NCBI GenBank assembly: GCA_049670505.1
Contig: JBATTK010000032.1
Span: 1 to 64,000 of the forward strand
Origin: JBATTK01 sp049670505
GTDB lineage: Bacteria > Bacteroidota > Bacteroidia > Flavobacteriales > Flavobacteriaceae
Direction: 5' to 3'
DNA: 64,000 nucleotides
The notes below the pieces were generated by a model that saw only the letters and a list, made by a program, of their open reading frames with translations, was not told the origin of the DNA and ran no database searches. Numbering within the stretch: position 1 is the first letter of the stretch; each line of letters starts with the position of its first letter. The position numbers and the translations under genes are program-made. Positions 35,336 to 45,400 of this stretch are shown here, one piece after another.

Positions 35336-36580
35336 ATGCGTATAGGTATTATTATTGGAAGAATTGGCGGTGTAGATGGGGTGGCTCTTGAAACGGAGAA
35401 ATGGATAGAAGTATTAAAACGGCTTGGACATGAAGTATTTGTTATCTCCGGTAAATTTGAATTCTGGAAAATGGATCAGCATTACCATAGTCATTTCCCG
35501 CTACTATCATTTTTCTCTCCCGCAGTAAAATGGGAACAACGGAAGGCTTTTTATGAACCAGATAAGGACCCCGGCCCAATCCTTGATCATATTAAGGATA
35601 TCTCTAACATAATAACAGAGAAACTGCACCATTGGGTGCGAGTCCATAAGATTCAGGTCCTCCTTTCCGAAAATGCTTCTGCACTCCCCAGTCATATGGC
35701 TATGGGGATGGCCATTAAGAAACTGGTTCAAAATACAGGCTTGCCCATTGTGACTCATGACCATGATTTTCATTGGGAAAGAGGTTCCCGTTATATTTCT
35801 TTACATGATGAGGTTAATACCCTTATTGATGACACATTCCCTTTACTGCTGCCTGATGTACGACATGCCGTGATCAACACCTTTGGAGTAGAAACCTTTA
35901 GGGATAAATTCAATTTGGAAGCCATAATGGTTCCTAATGTAATGGATTTTGATCGTGCCTATGGAATTCCAAACAAAGACAATCGCTATTTTCTTAAAAA
36001 CCTTGGTATGGAAGAAGATGAGATTGCTTTGTTACAAGTAACACGCATCGTGCGAAGAAAAGGGATAGAAACAGCCGTTTCATTAATTGAAAAACTGAAC
36101 GACAAAAAGGTAAAGCTTATCATTACAGGAAATAATAATGACGATCAGAATCGGGAGTATTATAATGAAATTGTAGATCAAATCCATGATCTGAACCTAG
36201 CCAACCAGATAATCTTCGCTTCTCATATGGTGCGCGACCATAAAAATCTTTCGGATATTTATGCGTATGGCAGGGCCTGTACGTATTTCAGTACCTATGA
36301 AGGTTTTGGAAACGCCTTTGTAGAAGCCGTATTGGCCAAAAAACCAATCTTTGTAAACAACTACAAACCGGTTTATATGCAGGATATCGGTAGCAAGGGT
36401 TTTGAAACGGTTATGTTGGAGGAAAATCACTTATCCAATGATAAAGTCAAAAAGATGACGGATATCATATATAATGAGGAATATTGTAGGGAAATTGGAG
36501 AACATAACTATAACCTGGGGAAAAAGTATTTTTCCTTTGATGTACTCGAAGAGAAATTAAACGACTTGTTTAGTTTTTGA
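35336..36580 (+). CDS. GT4-family glycosyltransferase
   Basis: A 414-residue retaining glycosyltransferase with the GT-B fold, GT4 family. The N-terminal acceptor domain opens RIGIIIGRIGGVDGVALETEKW (glycine loop) and carries THDHDFHWERGSRY (His141-Asp142). The C-terminal nucleotide-sugar domain has LLQVTRIVRRKGIETAVSLIEKL and the E-x7-E motif in YEGFGNAFVEAV (Glu322, Glu330). No signal peptide or membrane segment, so it is cytosolic. The opening resembles GT4 enzymes that make glucosyl/mannosyl glycerates and similar small glycosides, but donor and acceptor cannot be assigned. The next gene, 29 bp downstream, encodes a related GT4 domain fused to a phosphodiester glycosidase, so the two likely work in one pathway. 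Confidence 0.88.
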   Translation: MRIGIIIGRIGGVDGVALETEKWIEVLKRLGHEVFVISGKFEFWKMDQHYHSHFPLLSFFSPAVKWEQRKAFYEPDKDPGPILDHIKDISNIITEKLHHWVRVHKIQVLLSENASALPSHMAMGMAIKKLVQNTGLPIVTHDHDFHWERGSRYISLHDEVNTLIDDTFPLLLPDVRHAVINTFGVETFRDKFNLEAIMVPNVMDFDRAYGIPNKDNRYFLKNLGMEEDEIALLQVTRIVRRKGIETAVSLIEKLNDKKVKLIITGNNNDDQNREYYNEIVDQIHDLNLANQIIFASHMVRDHKNLSDIYAYGRACTYFSTYEGFGNAFVEAVLAKKPIFVNNYKPVYMQDIGSKGFETVMLEENHLSNDKVKKMTDIIYNEEYCREIGEHNYNLGKKYFSFDVLEEKLNDLFSF

Positions 36581-36609
36581 ATCTTTAAATCCAGGCCTAA
36601 AAAAACCTT

Positions 36610-39600
36610 TTGGCCAAAATTCATAATATATTAGATGAATTAAGAAAACAAGAGATCCAAACTTGGTTTGACCTCGGATTGTTTATTGACCGATTTAAAG
36701 AACGGCATTCAACAGCTGCTTTTAAGCATGACTTTAGGGCCTTTAGTGACCATCTCGAAACGGGGGGAATTGCCTTCATAACATTTTATTTTACCATCGA
36801 CGGAATTACGGTTGAAACTGAAAAGTATGCCAAAACCTTCAAAAAGATCTACCCTAGCATTCCTATTCATTATATCGCCGGAGAGATCAAACCTGAAGCC
36901 GATGAATTGATTCATGAAGATGCCTTTAAGAAAGTAATCAAGGAAATGGATGGTTTTGATAACTGGCCATTATACGATGATTTCTTCAAAATTAAAATGG
37001 AGAGGGGCAGTACCGAGTATAATGATCTTATTTTGAAATTCTGGGATGAGGTATTGGTGCTTGTAGAAAAACTCGGTAGGTACATTGAAGAGAATAATAT
37101 TTCTTTGCTCTACCCAATTAATGTTTGCTCCAATCCGGGAAATGTTTCTTTAGCACTCGCCACGGTATTAATTTCTGAGTATTTAGGTATCCCCGTCATG
37201 AGTAACAATCATGATTTTTATTGGGAAGGAGGGAACAGGGAAGTTGTTATAAAAAAGAAAGGTTTAAAAAAAGGCCCTAGGGATTTCTTTTTTCACAATG
37301 CTCATGTTGGAGAATTCTTTTCAGTGATCGACATGGTCTATCCATGGGAAAGTAGATCCTGGTTGAATGTGAATATCAATAAGTTACAACATACCCATCT
37401 CGTCAATATAAAAGGCTGTAATCCTGCAAATTCGGCACTGATAGGAACCGCTGTAGACATTAAACCGGACCAAATAAGCAGGAGAGACATCATAAAAGCA
37501 TTTATGCAGATGGCGTCTATTTTCGCCAATAAAAAAGATGCCATAACGGTTCATAAGGTTGCGAATCATATTAAAAGCAAACGTTCATTAAAACCTATAT
37601 TGCTAGGATATAATAACACAAAGAATTTTGATTTTGTAAATAACAACATTGTCTTTTTGCAGCCTACAAGAATAATAAGTAGAAAGTCCATCGAGCTTAA
37701 TTTCCTATTGGTCAAACAGTTGTTTACCAATACGGACTTCACAAAGAAATTTCAGGACAATCCTCAACTAACCCTCTCCCTATTGGTCTCTGGTCCTATT
37801 CCTCACGGCCAGCAAAACTATTACCAACATCTGCTGGAAGATTTTAAGAATTTTCTTGAGGAGATTGATGTTGAATTCAGGTCTAGAATTCTCTTGGGGT
37901 TCTTTTTTAGTGAATTTGATAAGCACGAGTTCAAAAAAAAATACAAAAAACCGCTTGATATTGAACGACTATATGAGGTTGCCTCCCTCATACTTTTGCC
38001 AAGCCAGACGGAAGGAAGGGGGCTTCCGATTATAGAAGCTGCAGCTTGCGGAACTCCCATATTTTGCAAACAATATGCACCCAGAGCGGTTTACGAACAG
38101 GTAATTGGCTATCATCTTGATGAATCACAACGATTAAAGGTTCTGGAGTTTAAAGGCTATACCATTCCCAGAAACCTGATTGCAGAGATAAGTGATCATG
38201 TTTTTTATCCTCAAAACAGCATGGAGGATTTAGTACACAATAGAAATGTAATCCAACAACGTTACAGCCTAGAGGCCCTGCAAAGGAATATGGAATACCT
38301 CCTTAGAAGGTTACATTCGCAATTAAATGCCATTTCTAATACACCTAATGGGCGGGTGGTTGCCCTGCTAAAAAAATATAATGGGATCGTCAACTTTGAA
38401 AACGAAGATTTAAAAGTGATACTCAACAAAAAAACCAGGCATTTTCTACCTGGTTATGGCCGATTATCCTTTATGATCTACTTAAAATCCTTAATCGATC
38501 CCAGTTTCTTTAGAGTTGAAGAACAGTTGATCAAAGGCAGGCTAATGAAATATGCCCGCATGATGGAAAACGATCTGCCTGATTTGCACAATACCGATCT
38601 GTACAAGGTTCATGACTATTATAATGCAATCGAAGATATTTTTAGGTGTGTAGAAGGTGAAAGCCCTTTGCGACATGATCATTCCTTGGCCTACAGGCAT
38701 CGAAATAAAAAGTTATATAGCTACCAGGAGTATACGTATCAGGAACTGACCGGCTTGGTAAATATGATTTACCACGATGTTTTTAAACCCAAAAAACGAA
38801 CGGATCAAACATTGGCTCCACAGTTTTTTTCAGATTGGGAACTCGCCTTATTTCAATTGACCAATAGCAAATTTTTAGGAATAGACGATCGGAAAATGCT
38901 TACCGAGAAACTCAAAAATAACGTCCCCAAAGGTTATTTCCCCGGAAAGTATATTAAACATGAATTGGAATACTTTGTATTGCAACCTATACGGGCACAA
39001 TTAAAACTTTCTATAGAAGAAGAACTTACCGATGCTATTCTGAAGACCAGAGGACAGAAACTACAGAAAGTGTACATCTTTATTCCTGAACCAAGAATAA
39101 CAAAGTGGTTCTCAAGCGCCAATATCAAAGAATATCTTGAGGGGGAAAATGAACCGGAACTAAGTATTCTTTATAAAACTGGAGCGATTGAAATAATAGA
39201 AACCGAACAATGGAGTGAAGGAGTGCATTTTCCACAAATGGGGGCCAAAGCCATTAAAATTCTGAGGAAAATCAAAGAATCCAACGGCTTTTTGATTACC
39301 AGTAGTGAAGAGGCCGCTATGATGACGGATATTATTGAGATGGATCATTTCCACATCGGGAAAGCAAGGGATAAAATGACCGCCAAAATTATGGGTATTC
39401 CAAAGGACAGCGGTTTTATTCAATTCGTTCCGGCGGGTGTAAGAACAACCTTGGCCTATCCTACTCCAATTCAAACGTCCAAAGACTTTGACAACGCCCT
39501 GAAAAGCGAGCTGTACAATAATCTTAAAACTAAAATTGGAGAAAAAAAATTACTGAATATCCTTTCTAAGGATGCCATAGAAAACGGAACCCCAATTAAC

Positions 39601-40809
39601 GTACTTCTTTTAAAATTGGAACAGGAAATGACCGGAAACAAAGCTGTTGATAGCGTAAAATCCTCTTTTGCCGGAGGTGTTTACGAAGATGGACTCCCCT
39701 GGAGTGGTGTTTTAGCCGAAATCGACACTAAAAAACATGCCTGGAAATTTGCAGCTCATATTGCGAATAAAAAACCAAAGAATGTTCCCAGACTTATTAA
39801 AGAATATAAAAAGAAAAGTAATAATAGGAACAAGATAGAACTGGCCTGGAATGGAGGTTATATCCTGAACCCTGAGTTGGTAGGCAAACTAGGATTGCCC
39901 GAAACTTACATCGGCTCTCCCTTAGGTTTGCTAATCATGGATCATAAAGTGTTTTGTCCTCCGCTGTTCAATAAACCTGCATTCATTATTTATAAGGATG
40001 GAACCATAGACATAAGGAAAGTTAATTCTAGCTCAGGATTTAAAATAAAGGGAGCTAAAGAAGAAATGGTCTTTGAGCCTGGTAACTATAACAAGCATAG
40101 TTCTTCTGAAACCTCTTATTATGATCTGTTGTATCCCCAAGAAGAAATAATAGGGAATGGTAATTTTATCGTCAGAATAGCCGGAAATACGGTGAAGCAA
40201 ATAATTCCAACAAACTCCAACGAGAATGTGCCTGTTATCCCAGTGGGTATAACCCTATCCATTCCTGCAAAATTATTTTCGGATAAACTATTCAGGGAAG
40301 GTAAAACCTTGAATATTGATCTTTTAGAGCCTGAAAAAGATCCTTACAGATGGAATGACATCTCCTATGCTATTGAAGCCGGGCCAATGTTAATAGAGAA
40401 TGATACCCTTGCCGTGAATATGCAAGTAGAAGGTTGGACGACTTCCAATTCCATTAAAACGCAGGCTGCAAGATTGGATTTTACCGACATGCGTGGACCT
40501 AAGATTGCAGTGGGTATTACTAAAAAAGGAAAACTCATGGTACTCATGGTGAATGGCAGAATTAGAGAATCTGTAGGAGCAACACATTTTGATATGGCCG
40601 ACATTCTGTTAAAGTACAGGGTGCACAAAGCAATGGGATTTGATCCAGGTGGCAGTAGTACCCTTGTGGTAGATGGCAAGATCCTAAACATTTCGCCCTA
40701 TAATAAAAAATACGAAGAAGATATCTATTCCCTTCCTCCCGAACCGCGCTTTGTTGCCAATGCTGTTATGGGATGGATCGAAAATGAGGATCGGGGTGAA
40801 AAGATTTAA
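36610..40809 (+). CDS. Giant fusion: GT4 glycosyltransferase plus phosphodiester glycosidase (NAGPA) domain
   Basis: A 1399-residue protein. Residues 1 to about 575 form a GT4-like GT-B domain (NNHDFYWEGGNR at 199-210; FLQPTRIISRKSIEL; E-x7-E Glu468/Glu476 in TEGRGLPIIEA). About 600-1020 is an unrecognised alpha/beta region (VYIFIPEPRITKWF; EMDHFHIGKARDKMTAKIMG; FVPAGVRTTLAYP). About 1030-1391 is a phosphodiester glycosidase domain of the NAGPA family (AWNGGYILNP; VLMVNGR; GFDPGGSSTLVVDG; RFVANAVMGWI), which in animals removes GlcNAc from GlcNAc-1-P-6-mannose. There is no signal peptide. The frame is closed by TAA at 36598-36600 and has no early ATG, so TTG 36610 is the probable start. It likely makes or trims a phospho-linked glycoside; the product is unknown. 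Confidence 0.85.
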   Translation: MAKIHNILDELRKQEIQTWFDLGLFIDRFKERHSTAAFKHDFRAFSDHLETGGIAFITFYFTIDGITVETEKYAKTFKKIYPSIPIHYIAGEIKPEADELIHEDAFKKVIKEMDGFDNWPLYDDFFKIKMERGSTEYNDLILKFWDEVLVLVEKLGRYIEENNISLLYPINVCSNPGNVSLALATVLISEYLGIPVMSNNHDFYWEGGNREVVIKKKGLKKGPRDFFFHNAHVGEFFSVIDMVYPWESRSWLNVNINKLQHTHLVNIKGCNPANSALIGTAVDIKPDQISRRDIIKAFMQMASIFANKKDAITVHKVANHIKSKRSLKPILLGYNNTKNFDFVNNNIVFLQPTRIISRKSIELNFLLVKQLFTNTDFTKKFQDNPQLTLSLLVSGPIPHGQQNYYQHLLEDFKNFLEEIDVEFRSRILLGFFFSEFDKHEFKKKYKKPLDIERLYEVASLILLPSQTEGRGLPIIEAAACGTPIFCKQYAPRAVYEQVIGYHLDESQRLKVLEFKGYTIPRNLIAEISDHVFYPQNSMEDLVHNRNVIQQRYSLEALQRNMEYLLRRLHSQLNAISNTPNGRVVALLKKYNGIVNFENEDLKVILNKKTRHFLPGYGRLSFMIYLKSLIDPSFFRVEEQLIKGRLMKYARMMENDLPDLHNTDLYKVHDYYNAIEDIFRCVEGESPLRHDHSLAYRHRNKKLYSYQEYTYQELTGLVNMIYHDVFKPKKRTDQTLAPQFFSDWELALFQLTNSKFLGIDDRKMLTEKLKNNVPKGYFPGKYIKHELEYFVLQPIRAQLKLSIEEELTDAILKTRGQKLQKVYIFIPEPRITKWFSSANIKEYLEGENEPELSILYKTGAIEIIETEQWSEGVHFPQMGAKAIKILRKIKESNGFLITSSEEAAMMTDIIEMDHFHIGKARDKMTAKIMGIPKDSGFIQFVPAGVRTTLAYPTPIQTSKDFDNALKSELYNNLKTKIGEKKLLNILSKDAIENGTPINVLLLKLEQEMTGNKAVDSVKSSFAGGVYEDGLPWSGVLAEIDTKKHAWKFAAHIANKKPKNVPRLIKEYKKKSNNRNKIELAWNGGYILNPELVGKLGLPETYIGSPLGLLIMDHKVFCPPLFNKPAFIIYKDGTIDIRKVNSSSGFKIKGAKEEMVFEPGNYNKHSSSETSYYDLLYPQEEIIGNGNFIVRIAGNTVKQIIPTNSNENVPVIPVGITLSIPAKLFSDKLFREGKTLNIDLLEPEKDPYRWNDISYAIEAGPMLIENDTLAVNMQVEGWTTSNSIKTQAARLDFTDMRGPKIAVGITKKGKLMVLMVNGRIRESVGATHFDMADILLKYRVHKAMGFDPGGSSTLVVDGKILNISPYNKKYEEDIYSLPPEPRFVANAVMGWIENEDRGEKI

Positions 40810-41222
40810 GGATTGTTGGCAAATTAACCCACCTAGGACACAAGAATTGACCTTTTACACTTTTTAATTTACCATTTACACATGTCTAGTAAGTGACCTG
40901 ATTTTTAGCGTATATTTTCTGATAAAGTAAGCGATTTGGGATTCATATTAATTTTGTTCCCGGTCATAATTATCGATTAAAAACATATACCTGAACGGTT
41001 TTTATTATTTAGTACTTTTATGTGAAGTTATAAAATACGGAGATGTTAAGTTTTGGAATAACGGATCAATTGATTTTTGATGTTAAACGATCGGCATACC
41101 ATTAGGTTTGAAAGATGGGAACCTTTTTTGCTCAAAAAACTTGACAAATTGACTTTTTATTGGAAAGATTGATTATTGCATATCGTGAAGGGGTTTTCCG
41201 CCATATATAACTTAAAACAAAA
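40810..41222. other. Non-coding spacer left of the tRNA-like remnant
   Basis: About 410 bp of AT-rich DNA after the glycosyltransferase fusion gene. I see no reading frame, clear promoter or repeat in it. It ends at the terminator of the tRNA-like remnant. Confidence 0.5.
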
Positions 41223-41248
41223 ATCCAACCTATTTACATAAGTTGGAT
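41223..41248 (-). terminator. Rho-independent terminator downstream of tRNA-Met-like remnant
   Basis: Inverted repeat ATCCAAC (41223-41229) / GTTGGAT (41242-41248) with a 12-nt loop. On the minus strand it is followed by TTTTTGTTTT, a textbook U-tract. It begins 13 nt past the 3' end of the tRNA-like sequence at 41261, the expected place for a tRNA terminator. Confidence 0.75.
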
Positions 41249-41260
41249 AGACTTTACAAG

Positions 41261-41320
41261 TGGTCCCACCTGGATTAGTTCGCTACGCTCCTGGACCAGA
41301 GAATTCCTTGATTATGAGTC
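41261..41320 (-). pseudogene. 3' part of a tRNA-Met(CAT)-like sequence (possible attachment-site scar)
   Basis: On the minus strand the stretch starts GACTCATAATCA, matching the anticodon loop CTCATAA (anticodon CAT) with the 3' side of its stem. It ends TCCAGGTGGGACCA, matching a T-stem 3' strand, acceptor 3' strand and discriminator. The 5' half of a tRNA is absent: homology stops at the anticodon loop (41320). The T-arm in between is disrupted (contains AGGAGCGTAGCGAAC). A terminator follows. Displaced 3' tRNA fragments are the usual trace of integration into a tRNA gene; the intact tRNA would then lie to the right, outside this window. The reading rests on two short conserved blocks. Confidence 0.4.
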
Positions 41321-41415
41321 TATATTACAACAATGGCATTTGTAATTTGCCTTGGTCTGTTTTTTTTATACACGTGAAGCCAATGTATGTTGAAGTCATT
41401 CCAGTAGCCTAGGTT

Positions 41416-42294
41416 TTAGAAACTCAATGTTTCTGGCAGGTATTTGGCAACTAAATCTTCATAATAGGGGCGTAATACTTTAGCATCTGGTGGAGTTGGT
41501 GCTTTTGAATATAAATCATAGGGGTTGAATTTCTTCACCCATTTAAACATTTCATGATCCTTATGGTTCATCAAATGGTTATAGGCTCCCTCTCTATGCT
41601 GGGCATAAAAAGAATGGTAACGAATCATATACAAAGCCGGATCGGGCAAATAATCCTTTACAATTTGATAGAGGTACTCATCATGACCCCAACTCATCTT
41701 CACATTATTTAGGCCGCAATTTTCTTTATAGATGCCTAATTTACTTTTGAACCGTTCGTCCGAATAATCCGGATTAACCTCAAAAAATTCTGGATATACA
41801 ATCTTATCGGAATATGCACATCCTACAGGAAAGGTGTCGCCGACAACGGCCCATTGAGGTTCACCAAATAAGCACAGTACCTTACCAAGGTCATGAATAA
41901 AACCAGTTAATACAAACCAATCTGGATGGCCATCGGCACGAATGGCCTCAGAAGTTTGCAATAAATGCTGTAACTGATCCAAATCTATATCTGGATCACT
42001 ATCATCTACTAGTGTGTTGAGAAATGCTACGGCGTCCCAAAGTGACATTTTTCGCTTATCGAATTTTAAAAATTCTTTTTCCTTTTCACAGACAAAATCA
42101 TAGGTCTGATATTTATGGTTAAGACTATAGAATTCACGTACGCCGTCTACTCGCTCAGAATCGACATAATTACGAAACTCTTCTTTTTGCTTTACCGTTT
42201 CTTCTGGATCGGGGTATCTTGCCAATAAGTCATTTTCCCAATCATCTACATCCTGCATCGGCCCATTATTTGTTTTTTTAGATGTGTCTTTCAT
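41416..42294 (-). CDS. myo-Inositol oxygenase
   Basis: A 292-residue myo-inositol oxygenase, the di-iron enzyme converting myo-inositol and O2 into D-glucuronate in the cytoplasm. All six metal ligands of the animal enzyme have counterparts: His123 (DGHPDW), His134 and Asp135 (GFIHDLGK), His204 (SWGHDEY), His227 (IRYHSFY), Asp260 (FNPYDLYSK). Substrate-binding GEPQWAVVGDTFPVGC is intact, as is the N-terminal YSLNHKYQTYDFV. Length matches the eukaryotic enzyme. No signal peptide. It is the last gene of a minus-strand run that begins at susC-like 58786, 110 bp after the hybrid regulator. In this setting it would burn inositol freed from a glycan or lipid headgroup to glucuronate, the same sugar acid released by the GH115-like enzyme. 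Confidence 0.96.
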   Translation of the reverse strand: MKDTSKKTNNGPMQDVDDWENDLLARYPDPEETVKQKEEFRNYVDSERVDGVREFYSLNHKYQTYDFVCEKEKEFLKFDKRKMSLWDAVAFLNTLVDDSDPDIDLDQLQHLLQTSEAIRADGHPDWFVLTGFIHDLGKVLCLFGEPQWAVVGDTFPVGCAYSDKIVYPEFFEVNPDYSDERFKSKLGIYKENCGLNNVKMSWGHDEYLYQIVKDYLPDPALYMIRYHSFYAQHREGAYNHLMNHKDHEMFKWVKKFNPYDLYSKAPTPPDAKVLRPYYEDLVAKYLPETLSF

Positions 42295-42404
42295 AATGGC
42301 AATTTCAATGTATTTGTGATATTATCGACAATATATAATTTGGTTTATATTTTGATATTGACTGATACGCCAAAAACATGGATTATTATTTTAGATGATA
42401 TGAT

Positions 42405-45400
42405 TTAGCTATTGGTAATTACCGGATTTTTTATCAAATTACTCGGAGGGAAACCAAATTGTTTCCTAAAACATCTACTAAAATATAATGGATCATTGAA
42501 CCCGGTCATATCGGATACTTCCGAGACATTATGCCTTCTGGTTCTCAAAAGAACTGCCGCTTTCTTTAGTCGAACGGTACGTATGAACTCGTTGGGTGCC
42601 AAATCCGTCAATTCTTTCATTTTTCGGTACAACTTTGATGAGCTCATACCCAGCTCTTGGCATAGAAAAGAAGTGGTCAATTTACTTTCAGCTAAATTTA
42701 AGTCGATCAATGTAATTACCTTTTGCATAAACTCTTCATCAATTGGTGAATGGGTCAACAAACTGACCTCACTTTCGGTCTCCGCTGAGAATTTTGCTTT
42801 CAGTTCCCTTCGTGAATTAATGATATTCGCAATTCTTGTCTTTAACAATGAAGGGTCAAAAGGCTTCACTAAATATCCATCTGCTCCGGCATCATAACCC
42901 ATAGCCTTATCATTATTTTCAGATAATGCCGTTAATAAAATTACGGGTATGTGACTGATGGATTCATCGTTCTTTAATTCTTTACAAAATTTGATACCGT
43001 TCATGACGGGCATCATGACATCCGAAATGCATAATATGGGTTTTAACTGTTGACAAAGCTGTAAGCCATCTTTTCCGTTTTCAGCACTATAAACTTTGTA
43101 GTAGTCGGAAAGGTAATCTACCAAGTAATTTCTTAATTCAGCATTGTCTTCTATAATCAATAACTTTTGTTTTATTTGAGTGGTATTGATCAACCTCTTT
43201 TTTGAAGCTGCCGAAGGAACTTCTTCAACTATCGTATGTACTTGACGCCTATTTATTTCGTTGTCCTCATAACAATTTTTGCCTATTGGCAATTTCATCT
43301 TAAATATAGTACCATCATTAGGACTGCTCACAAAGGTAATCTCACCCTTGTGCCTTTCTACCAAATACTTGACCAAAGAGAGGCCGATTCCTGAACCTGT
43401 TGTACTTTCTTTACCGTTTCTTGCTTGATAGAATCTTGAAAAAATATTCTTTTGACTCGCTTTTGGGATACCTATTCCATCATCACTTACTTCAACGATC
43501 AAATGCTCTTTTGATTTATCGTTAAAACCGACATATAAGTCTACATTGCCATGCTTTTTAGTGAATTTGATAGCGTTTGATAATAAATTGTAGAGTATTT
43601 TATCATATTTTTCTTTATCTATCCAACCGAATAAGGTATCATCCTCACAATTGAAATGATAATGGATACTCTTGTTCTTTGAAAGTTCTTTAAATGATTC
43701 AAAAACCATTTTTGATTGTCTAAGGATGTTGGTTTGGGCAACCTTCAGATCCAATCCGCCTGTTTGTGCCTTTCTGAAATCAAGGATTTGGTTCACTAAC
43801 TGTAAAAGTCTGTTAGCATTTTGATGGATCAATTGCGACCTTGAATTTAGATAATCATTGTTATTCTCTTTTGCCTGTTGTATCAAGTCTTTTGCCGGGC
43901 CCAATATCAATGTCAAAGGCGTTCGTAGCTCGTGTGAAATATTTGTAAAAAAACGAAGCTTTTCGTCATTAAGTTTTTTGTTTCGTTCTTGTTTAAGTTT
44001 TGACGAGAGTAACTCTTGCCGTAAACGTATTCGCTCTTTTATAGTGCCTTGAACAACATAGACCAATATCGATATTACAAAAAGGGCAAGAAAAAGGGCT
44101 TTGTAGGTCAACCAAAAAGGAGAAAGCACCTTTATCTTATAGGAAGCTTCTTCGCTCCAATACCCGTTGCTGTTGCTTGCCCTAAGCCTAAAAGTATAAT
44201 CGCCCGGGTATAAGTTGGTGTACTGTACCGTTCTAGAATTGCTGTTTGCCAATATCCAATTATCATTAAAGCCATCTAGCATGTATTGGTACCTATTCTG
44301 TCTTTGGTTGGAATATGATGGACTTGAAAATTGTAATGAGAAATTTCGATTTTTGTATTTCAGTTCAATCTCATTATCAAAGTTAGGTCCACTTGTGAGA
44401 AACTTCTGGTTATTGATTTCGATACCATGGTAAACCTCCTTATTCTGCACTTTGAAATCTGTTATAAAAGGTTTGGGCGACCAAAGTTCTTCCTCCAAGG
44501 TATAAGGAGAAAAAGAGATAACCCCGTTCTTACCTGCCAAATATATCATTGAATCGTCAAAATGATAAAAGCCGCTCGAACTGAATACATCCAATCGGTT
44601 ACCACTGTTCACATGAAATATTTGAACTTGCCCTACACCACTTTTGTTTTGAAATTTGGCAATATTATTATTATTCATGTTTAACCATAGAACCCCATCG
44701 GCATCTAACGCCATATCGGTAATCCACTCTCCTTCGAGACTTTCAGGTTGATTCAGTTTTATAAAATCATCACTGTGTTTATCATGGTAGGCCAGTCCTA
44801 AACGTGTTGCTGCCCAAATCCTTTTGTCGTTGTCTATAATAACGTCACTGACATTATCATGTGGCAAGCCACTTTGTTTTAAACTGTTAGCTTTATAAAC
44901 TTTTTCAGTCGATGTATGTATTGCATACCGAACAACACCGTCTTCCGTTGCGAACCAAATAGTATCACTATTCTCATCCTTTATAATTTTATTGATGGAA
45001 CTATCATTTAGCAAGTGGCCGAAACTACTATCGGCTTTCAATGTTTTCTTGTCAATGACTACTGCCCCTTCGCCAAATGATCCAATAATGATCTTTTCGT
45101 TTTCCAACTTCAAAAAAGCAAGCACCGCAGATTTTTTAAAGCCTACATCAAGTATTCTTGAACTTTTTTTTAGGTAGTCATACACTAAAATCTTTCCATC
45201 CCATAGGCCACAGAAAAAAGTATAACCATCATCGGAATAAATACTGGCGATATCATGAGACCCATTGTAAAGTGGTCGAAAACTATTCTCATTTGAAATA
45301 AAGAGCCCATTGTGACGTGTGGCAACAATCAATTTTCCATCATAAGTTTTAGAAAAACCCCTTAAACGTGGAACTTGATTGGAAATAAATGTTGAAATGT

